NCBI GenBank assembly: GCA_003497555.1
Contig: DNNS01000529.1
Location: 1 to 5,613 of the forward strand
Reading direction: 5' to 3'
Origin: Spirochaetia bacterium
GTDB lineage: Bacteria > Spirochaetota > UBA12135
Length of the DNA: 5,613 bases
Under the pieces are notes generated by a model. It saw nothing but the letters and a program-made list of their open reading frames with translations, searched no databases and was not told the origin of the DNA. Each line of letters opens with the position of its first letter. Position 1 is the stretch's first letter. A program made the position numbers and the translations under genes. Of the stretch, positions 1-5,613 are shown in pieces.

Positions 1-921
1 AGGAAAGCGAAGCGGGAAACATATAACTATAAAATTGCATTTGGATGCGGAGTTATAAGAGGGCCGTACGGCATTGATTGTTACAGACTGGAAACTGATG
101 GGGATCCTCTTTTACCCTGGGATGATAATATTGGTCATAGCTACCCGATCATAACAGGAAACCTTCAATTTTGGGCATACGCAACGCATTCAGACACAAA
201 AGATGTCTGGTTTATCAATTTCAATAACACCTTAACAAATGATGGCGACAGAAGAGAGGTAGTGTATTTATCAGAATCTTATATTAGACAGAAATATAGC
301 GAGCAACAAACTGATTTAACAAAGGCTAATTACATTGCTACAGGTGGAGATTTTAATCTCAAACATGTAAAATTGTCACCTGACGGCAAGAGAAATATGT
401 TTGTTTTAAATACAGATGATGGCAAAATAAGAGATATTTTAATTGCTTCAAATTTTCAAGCGCCAACAAAAGTACTCTTATGGGTCTGCGATATGACGGT
501 CTATAATGTTCAGCATCCATCCTGGTATGATAATGAACACATACTATTAGAGTATTCTGCTAGCGGAGTAGTAGGGTTGTTATCAGTTGAGGCAGGGAGG
601 AACAAAAAACCTGTAACAATTTTAAAAGCAACTGCAGAGTGGAATTGCGGACATCCAAGCAGAAATACCATATTCGGTGCAGATGTTGAAACGCCATATA
701 TAATCGGTAGCGCAGGCGATGGAATGGAAAGTACAATGAAAATATGGGACGGTACAGTTATTACAGAATTATTTACTTTTAATCTCAGAGGAATAGGCTC
801 TCATCATGCGCATCAAAGCTGGAATAAATTTGGTACACATATTTATTTTAATGCATATTATAATTACAGAGCTGTTGTCTGCGGATTTGATGTGGCTAAG
901 CTGCTGAAAGAAATTGAATAA
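1..921 (+). CDS. Beta-propeller protein, TolB / oligogalacturonate-lyase-like (PL22-like), 5'-truncated by the window edge
   Basis: The frame is open from base 1 to the TAA at 919-921, giving 306 residues with no start in view, so the gene begins upstream. A GTG at 262 is an internal Val codon: the residues before it (for example IGHSYPIITGN and LQFWAYATH) continue the same repeat style. The protein reads as successive WD/PD40-type blades. Visible blade signatures are GHSYP near residue 50, LSPDGK at 125-130, QHPSW at 171-175, CGHPS at 216-220 and HHAHQSW at 268-274. This His-rich 'HPSW / GHPS / HxHxSW' spacing recalls the cytoplasmic propellers annotated as oligogalacturonate lyase (PL22), whose metal site uses His and Gln. 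It also resembles TolB-like propellers in general. The exact PL22 metal ligands cannot be confirmed here, so lyase activity is only a possibility. No signal peptide can be judged because the N-terminus is missing. The end is followed by AT-rich DNA with no clear terminator hairpin. Confidence 0.75.
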   Translation, partial: RKAKRETYNYKIAFGCGVIRGPYGIDCYRLETDGDPLLPWDDNIGHSYPIITGNLQFWAYATHSDTKDVWFINFNNTLTNDGDRREVVYLSESYIRQKYSEQQTDLTKANYIATGGDFNLKHVKLSPDGKRNMFVLNTDDGKIRDILIASNFQAPTKVLLWVCDMTVYNVQHPSWYDNEHILLEYSASGVVGLLSVEAGRNKKPVTILKATAEWNCGHPSRNTIFGADVETPYIIGSAGDGMESTMKIWDGTVITELFTFNLRGIGSHHAHQSWNKFGTHIYFNAYYNYRAVVCGFDVAKLLKEIE

Positions 922-945
922 ATATTTAGGTATTTCCTTTTCTCG

Positions 946-1127
946 TCGACAAAAATTATACCGCATATTAAGCCTATAATTGAACCTGTTTTCATTTCAA
1001 GCTTCGTGCATGCTGGGTATTAAAGCGGATTCACTGTCTATACTTTAATGAGCATCGCCTGTGTTTTTTTTATATTAACTAAAAGATCAAACAAATACGC
1101 CAAGTTTATTAACCGATCGACAAAAAT
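946..1127. repeat. Pair of 11-base direct repeats (TCGACAAAAAT)
   Basis: TCGACAAAAAT occurs at 946-956 and again at 1117-1127, 171 bases apart, both in the intergenic stretch. An exact 11-mer repeated within about 500 bases is mildly unexpected, but the AT-rich composition makes coincidence possible. The repeats might bound or belong to an intergenic repeated element. There is no inverted-repeat end structure or transposase to support an insertion sequence. Confidence 0.3.
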
Positions 1128-1382
1128 CCTGTCAAGCAAAAAGATCTACATCTAAGCACGGGCTTGTCTACACCGTCATTGGAAGCTGTGAAGAATGAGA
1201 CGCGCTAAAACAATTTCGGCAATGCTACCAGCAGTCTATCTACAGTAATGCTCAAACAGATAAGCCTTTAGTTTCAATAACAATAAAACTCTGCGTCGTA
1301 TGATTCGGTATTTGTTAAAATACATAATTTATAATGCATTTCAAAATCTGGGTCTTTATCATTTTTAACAGTATTTAAAAAA

Positions 1383-1521
1383 AATATTACAGCGGTACTA
1401 TTTAATAAACTCACTGTGCCCGAGCGTTTTTTTTGCTTCAACTTTTTGTATTTTTCCCGCTTTTATATTGTATAATTTTGCTTTTTTTCAATTATATACT
1501 TGACAATAATAATACAGCGGT
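1383..1521. repeat. Pair of 14-base near-identical direct repeats (AATAWTACAGCGGT)
   Basis: AATATTACAGCGGT at 1383-1396 and AATAATACAGCGGT at 1508-1521 match at 13 of 14 positions, 125 bases apart. The second copy fills the spacer between the -35 and -10 boxes of the proposed promoter of the GH-A hydrolase gene. This is where an operator for a transcription factor could lie, so the pair could be a regulator binding at two sites. That role is inference; the repeat itself is read directly. Confidence 0.35.
1446..1476 (+). promoter_or_regulatory. Possible upstream sigma-70 promoter of the GH-A hydrolase gene
   Basis: A perfect -10 box TATAAT lies at 1471-1476. The best -35 partner is TTGTAT at 1446-1451, with a long 19-base spacer and a poor match. 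If used, it would give a leader of about 60 bases before the ATG at 1547. In such AT-rich DNA a TATAAT can arise by chance, so this is secondary to the promoter at 1500-1527. Confidence 0.25.
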
Positions 1522-1527
1522 TATACT
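1500..1527 (+). promoter_or_regulatory. Sigma-70-type promoter of the secreted GH-A hydrolase gene
   Basis: A perfect -35 box TTGACA (1500-1505) is followed after 16 bases by TATACT (1522-1527), which matches the -10 consensus at five of six positions. The bases just upstream (about 1481-1499) are a T/A-rich tract that could act as an UP element. Transcription would begin near 1534, only about 13 bases before the ATG, with the Shine-Dalgarno sequence almost at the RNA 5' end. The promoter lies inside the possible upstream in-frame extension from TTG 1433 and so argues against that start. Confidence 0.6.
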
Positions 1528-1536
1528 TAGTTCAAC

Positions 1537-1541
1537 AGGAG
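1537..1541 (+). promoter_or_regulatory. Shine-Dalgarno site that fixes the start at 1547
   Basis: AGGAG lies five bases before the ATG at 1547-1549. The alternative TTG at 1433 has no such site. The protein starting at 1547 begins directly with a typical signal peptide, which agrees with this choice. Confidence 0.8.
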
Positions 1542-1546
1542 CCTTT

Positions 1547-3376
1547 ATGCACAAAATACCGCAAATTATCACATTCGTATTTTTTCTAAATTACTGTTAT
1601 CTGCAGGCGCAAAATCTGCCGGATATTGGATTTAAATCATCCGGATGGCAGCTTGATAATGGTGCAGTTATTAAAGATGGAATTCTTTCAATTACCGGTA
1701 ATCCGGCTGCATATATTAAAGCCCAAATAACCGTACCTTATGAATTAATCGGCGATAAAAAATTTTATGTGGTTGCATCTTTTAAAATGCAGAATATTAT
1801 AAAGGGCGCAAAAGTATTTGAAGCTCCCAAGATAAAATTATATGCCGGGGAAAAAAATATCGGCGCCAACAACCTGGCCGGCGGAAACATTCCCGACTGG
1901 ACATGTATTAATTCCCAGTTTTGGAACAGGGATGAAAAAGCGGATAAATATATTATTGAAGTTGCTGTTCAGGGCTGTTCCGGTATAATGGATGTAAAAG
2001 ATATTTATCTTACCTTTGAAAAACCGGAAGTCATAACCACCTTTCCTTTTACAGTCCCCAAATCAATTGAATGTATACTGAATGTTAATACCCAAAAGTC
2101 AAAAGCTCTGTCAGCAGATTTATTAGGACTTAATTCCCATTTTTTAAGCACTGCCTATGGTTATAATTCTCCTGAAGTAATAGAAGCATCAGGATACTTC
2201 CGTATACCGCTTTTACGGTTTCCCGGAGGGACAGTTGGAAATTTATACAATTATGAAACCGATACTTTTGATCTTTCCATCAATCTTCACAGACCTCCGA
2301 GTTTCTTTACATGGATTAACAGACTGCTCTCTGAAAAAGTGACATTTGGATTTGAAAAATATGCCTTTCTCTGTAAAAAGAATAATATTAAATCCATGCT
2401 GATGTATAATATTAATTATCCGTCTCCGGAACGGGCTGTTAAATGGCTGGAAAACCGGAAAAAATCCGGCATTACCGTTAAATGGATTGAACTGGGTAAT
2501 GAATCGCATAATCAAAGCCAGTGCAATGATTACACTGACACGCTTGAAAAATTTACTGCTGTCACCAAAGAGATAAGCAAGGCAATCAAAACTGCGGACC
2601 AGTCGGTAAAATGCGCCATACCGCTTTATAGCGTTATGGATGAAACCTGGAATATTCCTCTGGCCAAAGAAAATTATTATGATGCAGGAATTCTTCATCC
2701 CTATGTTTATTTCGGAAAAACTGCGGGAGAACTCGACAGTTCTGTGATCAGCAGGGTTTTTACAGGTTATTCATGGGTTGAAAATGAACTGAATGAATAC
2801 AGCAGATATTTTCAGGGAAAGCCGTGTTTATTAACCGAATGGGGTTTTGCGCTTTCCAGCAGCGCAGCTGACACCTTTATTTTTTCCCTGGGATTTGCCG
2901 ATATTTTTTTGGCTATTCTGAAGGGCTGGGAAGAAGGAATTGTTGAGGCTGCATGCATGCACATGTTTTATTCTGTCTATAACTATAATTCAGAAACAAT
3001 TAAATGGTATAAACCCGGACATGGTGTAATGTATAAAATGCTTACCGATACATTTTTATCGGGAACGCTTTTTGCTTCATCGCTATCGTCTCCGCTGCTT
3101 TCCGGGCAGGAGCAGGGAGTTCATGCCCGCTGTATAAAAACATCCGATGAAAAGATAAAAATTTTTGCAGTTAATAAATATCCCAAAACAGCAGCCTGTA
3201 AAATTATTATAGACAATAATGTATATATAAAACCCTATAAAATTACCTGTTACCGGGTTGAAGATCCTGTAAAAACCTACACATACTCTCTTCAGGAAGA
3301 TCCTCTGCAGTATGAAGAAAAAACAGGAACACTTGTTTTACCAGCTTATTCAATAAGTATTGCAGAACTTAATTAA
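1547..3376 (+). CDS. Secreted clan GH-A glycoside hydrolase with N-terminal beta-sandwich module (GH51/GH39/GH79-like, family unassigned)
   Basis: 609 residues from ATG 1547. Residues 1-21 are a Sec signal peptide (Lys near the start, hydrophobic IITFVFFLN core, likely cleavage after LQA), so the protein is exported. The Cys in LNYC is not a standard lipobox. Residues about 23-160 are a beta-rich region that resembles a CBM4/9-type jelly roll. The central TIM barrel has LRFPGG at 223-228, WIELGNE with likely acid/base E319, HPYVYF near 384, and LLTEWGF with likely nucleophile E431. The 112-residue gap between the two glutamates suits a retaining clan GH-A enzyme. About 90 C-terminal residues look like the short beta domain that follows such barrels, ending LPAYSISIAEL. 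GH51 arabinofuranosidases, GH39 and GH79 share parts of this motif set, and I cannot choose a substrate among them. The gene is monocistronic as far as visible and converges with the hexosaminidase unit. Confidence 0.85.
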   Translation: MHKIPQIITFVFFLNYCYLQAQNLPDIGFKSSGWQLDNGAVIKDGILSITGNPAAYIKAQITVPYELIGDKKFYVVASFKMQNIIKGAKVFEAPKIKLYAGEKNIGANNLAGGNIPDWTCINSQFWNRDEKADKYIIEVAVQGCSGIMDVKDIYLTFEKPEVITTFPFTVPKSIECILNVNTQKSKALSADLLGLNSHFLSTAYGYNSPEVIEASGYFRIPLLRFPGGTVGNLYNYETDTFDLSINLHRPPSFFTWINRLLSEKVTFGFEKYAFLCKKNNIKSMLMYNINYPSPERAVKWLENRKKSGITVKWIELGNESHNQSQCNDYTDTLEKFTAVTKEISKAIKTADQSVKCAIPLYSVMDETWNIPLAKENYYDAGILHPYVYFGKTAGELDSSVISRVFTGYSWVENELNEYSRYFQGKPCLLTEWGFALSSSAADTFIFSLGFADIFLAILKGWEEGIVEAACMHMFYSVYNYNSETIKWYKPGHGVMYKMLTDTFLSGTLFASSLSSPLLSGQEQGVHARCIKTSDEKIKIFAVNKYPKTAACKIIIDNNVYIKPYKITCYRVEDPVKTYTYSLQEDPLQYEEKTGTLVLPAYSISIAELN

Positions 3377-3442
3377 TATTAATTCCGATACTTCCCGCGT
3401 TAATAAATTATTCGTAATGTAAAAATTGTCCCGGAGCCGCTT
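3371..3442. other. Convergent gene junction with a 14-base AT palindrome
   Basis: AATTAATATTAATT at 3371-3384 is a perfect palindrome that spans the stop codon of the GH-A gene. It is all A/T and has no U tract after it, so it is not a typical intrinsic terminator. The 66 bases between the two converging stop codons contain no strong hairpin on either strand. How transcription ends here is not visible. Confidence 0.4.
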
Positions 3443-3640
3443 TCAGATATTTTTTGTGCTGTATTTTTTTCTTCGGCACATGATACAGCGTTCTTCCTGA
3501 CACCACTGACAGGCAAAGCAATCGGCACAGGAATATTTTTTTTTGCCTGAAGTCTCCGGAATATAAATCAATCCAGGCAGACCCGAACATTTAATAAATT
3601 TCTTTTTTTTATCTTTCACAAGGTCTTCAGGCCTTTTCAA
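3443..3640 (-). CDS. Small cysteine-cluster protein, probable zinc or metal binder, coupled to the GH20 gene
   Basis: 65 residues from TTG at 3640-3638 to TGA at 3445-3443. The start overlaps the stop of the upstream hexosaminidase gene in a TTGA arrangement. No Shine-Dalgarno sequence is visible, and an in-frame stop sits just upstream at 3649-3647, so translation probably depends on ribosomes finishing the upstream gene. The N-terminal half is Lys-rich, followed by GLPGLIYIPE. Residues 38-55 carry C-x2-C-x2-C-x2-C-x4-C-x2-C (C38, C41, C44, C47, C52, C55, with QW between the third and fourth Cys), plus C18. This dense pattern looks like a metal-binding knuckle and is unlikely in a chance frame. 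I do not recognise a named family and assign no function. There is no signal peptide, so it is cytoplasmic. An A8 run falls in codons 11-13. GTG at codon 8 is a less likely alternative start. Confidence 0.6.
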   Translation of the reverse strand: MKRPEDLVKDKKKKFIKCSGLPGLIYIPETSGKKKYSCADCFACQWCQEERCIMCRRKKYSTKNI

Positions 3641-5520
3641 TAAGAATCAAATACCGCGCCTGCACATTTTTTATATTGACAGATAGGCATTTCATTTTTG
3701 GCTAATGGAAATACCGGAAGAGCATCGTTTTCAAGTTCTTCAATTAACAGAGATTTGCCGGCAAGATAATCAGAAAGTTTTTTTTCCAGGGTACACAACC
3801 GGAAAAATAAAGTTCCGTATCGGGCTTCAATGGTTTCCCACCCAAAAGGCTGGTTTATATCATGCCACAGACTGCGGTGACTTTGCCAGAGTTTTTTTGC
3901 TTTACTTTTTAACCAGGGAATATCTTTTTTTAAAATTTTCCGTAAAAGACTGCGGTTTTTATTTTTATATGCCTGCCTCAAAAACGCCGGGAAATCCGCC
4001 TTCCGAGAAAGAAATTCCGCAAGCAGGGTGATTAAAAAAAGAGCTTCCGTATAGTGTCCTTTTTTAGTTTTTTTAAGCTCTCTGCAAAGCTCTTGGTAAT
4101 GACCCTTTATATTTATGCCCAAAAAATGGGGCTGCATAATACCGTAAAGCGGATCTTCCCATAACAGAATTTTTGAAGTATTGGGGCAGGTTTCATGCCG
4201 CCCGGGGCTGCGCAGCCCGTTTACTTCGTCAATATTTCCGGCTAAAAACCAGTCATGATAATTCATACTGCAGGAACCAAGCAGATTTTCCGCAAGCGCA
4301 GTCTTATCGGCTTTATTGTTATATGCTTCTTCGGCATAATATTGCAGCAGGGGAAAAATTGCCGGCAGGGGATATTCGTTTCCGTCATCTCCCCACACGG
4401 TCATGATAATTTCCCTGATATTTTTTTCCTTGGCAGAGCGCAACGCCGGAATCATGGTGTCAAGTGCTCCCTGATAGGCGGGAAAAAAGCGGTTCCAGGA
4501 ATGAACACCCGGGGCCACCATAATATGGGGACTTAAGGCTCTGTGTTTTTCTATAAAAGTGCGGTAAAAATCCGGATCGCAATGATAATAATCCCAGTAA
4601 ACCAGCGAGATATCATCCGGAATGCTTTTAATAACATCGTCGGGTATTACGGCGTTTAAATCGTAATAATCTCCGGTTTTTGATCCGGCACGGAAATACA
4701 TATCAGCCCACATCATGGGTTTTAAATTATGGCGGCGTATAATTTCCATCACCCTGGGTAAATGATCAGCCATTAGAGAATGCGGTGAAGCATACCCGTT
4801 CTTTTTTAAATAATTACCAAGTCCTAAATCCCAGGCTTCGTCCATGCCGATATGAATGCGTTTGCTGGTAAAAGGCGCATGCGCAGCTGCTATCATTTTT
4901 TCAATAAAATCGTAGGTACTCGTTTCACCGACCATAAGCACGGTTTCGGTATCTTTTATATTCCGGTATTGATCCCATTGCAGAAGCCTTCTTAAATGCG
5001 CCAAAGTCTGAATACATGGAATCATTTCAATACCCAGACAAGCGGCAAAATAATCAAGTTCTGAAAGTTCTTTAGAACTATAGCGGCCGATATTGTATCC
5101 AAAAAGCTTTTCTCCCTTTATTTCATAATTGGCTTCAGTATAAAGCATCAGACTGTTGATTCCCATGAGCGACATTCTAATAAGCAGATCTTTAAGCACG
5201 GAAAGACGCGGAGCAGCATTTCTGGAAACATCCAGCATGACATTAATAAGTTCAAATCTTTGTGTTTCCGAGAGTGCAGTAATTTTTTTACGGGAAGATA
5301 ATTTACCTAAAATTATTCCCAATCCTCTGAATGCCTGGCACAGTCTGGAATAAATAATTTCAGCTCCTCCCGGAAAAGGTTTGACAATAAGTCCGCTGCC
5401 CGGTGTAAATTTAATTTTAAATTTAGAACTGCTGTCGGCAGAAAATATTCCCGCTCTGGAAACAAACTCAAGGCCCTTTTTTAAATCTGCCGGTACTGAA
5501 ACAATGTTAACTTTTTGCAT
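3637..5520 (-). CDS. Cytoplasmic exo-beta-N-acetylhexosaminidase, family GH20 (GH20C type)
   Basis: 627 residues. The ATG at 5520-5518 is preceded by AGGGAG (5534-5529) eight bases upstream. The enzyme would remove terminal beta-linked GlcNAc or GalNAc by substrate-assisted catalysis. Residues about 1-85 form the small alpha/beta N-terminal domain of GH20. The TIM barrel runs from about 88 to 395: VMLDVSRN (R100 likely holds the sugar hydroxyls), LMLYTEANYE at 124-133, IPCIQTLAHL at 167-176, the hallmark HIGMDEA with catalytic D227-E228, MMWADM near 269-274, VYWDYY at 307-312 and TVWGDDGNE at 374-382. The remaining 230 or so residues are a helical C-terminal domain, as in the long GH20C enzymes of Streptococcus and Paenibacillus. 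No signal peptide is present, so it acts on imported glycans inside the cell. It overlaps the start of the small Cys protein by four bases and is first in that unit. The family call is firm; GlcNAc versus GalNAc preference is not readable. Confidence 0.93.
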   Translation of the reverse strand: MQKVNIVSVPADLKKGLEFVSRAGIFSADSSSKFKIKFTPGSGLIVKPFPGGAEIIYSRLCQAFRGLGIILGKLSSRKKITALSETQRFELINVMLDVSRNAAPRLSVLKDLLIRMSLMGINSLMLYTEANYEIKGEKLFGYNIGRYSSKELSELDYFAACLGIEMIPCIQTLAHLRRLLQWDQYRNIKDTETVLMVGETSTYDFIEKMIAAAHAPFTSKRIHIGMDEAWDLGLGNYLKKNGYASPHSLMADHLPRVMEIIRRHNLKPMMWADMYFRAGSKTGDYYDLNAVIPDDVIKSIPDDISLVYWDYYHCDPDFYRTFIEKHRALSPHIMVAPGVHSWNRFFPAYQGALDTMIPALRSAKEKNIREIIMTVWGDDGNEYPLPAIFPLLQYYAEEAYNNKADKTALAENLLGSCSMNYHDWFLAGNIDEVNGLRSPGRHETCPNTSKILLWEDPLYGIMQPHFLGINIKGHYQELCRELKKTKKGHYTEALFLITLLAEFLSRKADFPAFLRQAYKNKNRSLLRKILKKDIPWLKSKAKKLWQSHRSLWHDINQPFGWETIEARYGTLFFRLCTLEKKLSDYLAGKSLLIEELENDALPVFPLAKNEMPICQYKKCAGAVFDSY

Positions 5521-5613
5521 ATTTTATTCTCCCTGGAAAATATAAATTTAACCACTCGGACTGCGCACCGGAGTACATGGAGAAATACCTTAGCCTCAAA
5601 CTGTAAGGCCTGA
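5521..5613 (-). promoter_or_regulatory. Leader region of the GH20 gene
   Basis: Read on the minus strand, this stretch supplies the Shine-Dalgarno AGGGAG at 5534-5529. A TATATT at 5544-5539 resembles a -10 box, but no good -35 box sits at the right distance, and a start from it would leave almost no leader. The true promoter may be beyond the window, or the gene may be co-transcribed with an unseen gene to the right. No gene end can be supported within these 93 bases. Confidence 0.35.

Larger units (their letters stand above)
922..1499. other. Long AT-rich intergenic stretch without an intact gene
   Basis: About 580 bases separate the propeller gene from the promoter of the GH-A hydrolase. 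All six frames are broken by stops. The best short frames (for example 1048-1155 plus, 35 codons) lack a Shine-Dalgarno sequence and resemble no family I know. There are T runs (1063-1070 and 1427-1434) but no convincing GC-rich stem in front of either, so I do not call a terminator. An exact 11-base direct repeat lies at 946-956 and 1117-1127. The stretch could be decayed coding or mobile DNA, or an intergenic repeat family. Nothing in it is firmly recognisable. Confidence 0.6.

Noticed and set aside
262..264. GTG at 262 as the start of the propeller gene
   Set aside because: The frame is open back to base 1, the upstream residues continue the blade pattern, and no Shine-Dalgarno sequence is clearly placed for it.
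769..966. 65-codon minus-strand ORF across the end of the propeller gene
   Set aside because: It is mostly antisense to conserved propeller sequence and has no recognisable domain.
1048..1075. T8 run after a moderately GC-rich segment as an intrinsic terminator
   Set aside because: I could not pair a stable stem directly in front of the T run. It is also about 140 bases past the propeller stop codon.
1048..1155. 35-codon plus-strand ORF in the intergenic stretch
   Set aside because: There is no ribosome site, no recognisable motif and it is short. It is likely a chance frame.
1142..1198. Plus-strand fragment reading LVYTVIGSCEE, loosely like the C-terminal part of an IS66-type transposase
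   Set aside because: Only about ten residues look similar and the frame stops at once. No other transposase motif or terminal inverted repeat is visible nearby.
1433..1546. In-frame N-terminal extension of the GH-A hydrolase from TTG 1433, which reads as a hydrophobic helix
   Set aside because: It has no Shine-Dalgarno site, contains the proposed promoters and comes from T-rich DNA. ATG 1547 has AGGAG at the right distance and starts a proper signal peptide.
2243..2698. 151-codon minus-strand ORF inside the GH-A hydrolase gene
   Set aside because: It is antisense to a well-supported catalytic barrel and shows no family features, so it is a shadow frame.
3408..3590. 60-codon minus-strand ORF overlapping the small Cys protein in another frame
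   Set aside because: The competing frame has the regular Cys cluster and the TTGA coupling. This one has neither and no ribosome site.
5588..5608. Possible hairpin CCTTA...TAAGG near the right edge
   Set aside because: The stem is only five base pairs with an 11-base loop and no T run, so it is not a convincing terminator.

Overview
The window holds the 3' end of one gene, two complete carbohydrate-active enzyme genes and one small cysteine-rich gene, from an AT-rich bacterium. A Sec-type signal peptide on one enzyme and clear Shine-Dalgarno sequences fit a bacterium that degrades host or plant glycans. A spirochaete (Treponema-like) or another gut or oral anaerobe would fit the gene content and the style of the small Cys protein. 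That is an impression only, because no rRNA or other phylogenetic marker is present.

Layout: (1) 1-921, plus strand, is the C-terminal part of a beta-propeller protein of TolB / oligogalacturonate-lyase-like type, cut off by the window edge. (2) 922-1546 is a long AT-rich stretch with no intact gene. It carries short direct repeats and, at its right end, a good sigma-70-type promoter and a Shine-Dalgarno site. (3) 1547-3376, plus strand, is a secreted glycoside hydrolase of clan GH-A: signal peptide, N-terminal beta-sandwich that may bind carbohydrate, TIM barrel with GNE and TEW catalytic motifs, and a short C-terminal beta domain. Its exact family is not assigned. (4) 3443-3640 and 3637-5520, minus strand, form a two-gene unit read toward gene 3. 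It encodes a cytoplasmic family GH20 exo-beta-N-acetylhexosaminidase of the 'GH20C' type (627 aa, catalytic D227-E228), followed with a 4-base TTGA stop/start overlap by a 65-aa protein with a tight cluster of six cysteines. (5) 5521-5613 is the leader of the hexosaminidase gene.

Working together (inference): the secreted GH-A enzyme could act on polysaccharide or glycoconjugate outside the cytoplasm. The GH20 enzyme has no signal peptide and would trim HexNAc from imported small glycans. The propeller protein could be another glycan-active or sensing protein. They are not one operon: the two hydrolase genes converge, and the propeller gene is separated from the next gene by about 625 bases. 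I see no CRISPR array, RNA gene, complete mobile element or recognisable defence system. The most notable items are the coupled Cys-cluster small protein and the unassigned GH-A enzyme.
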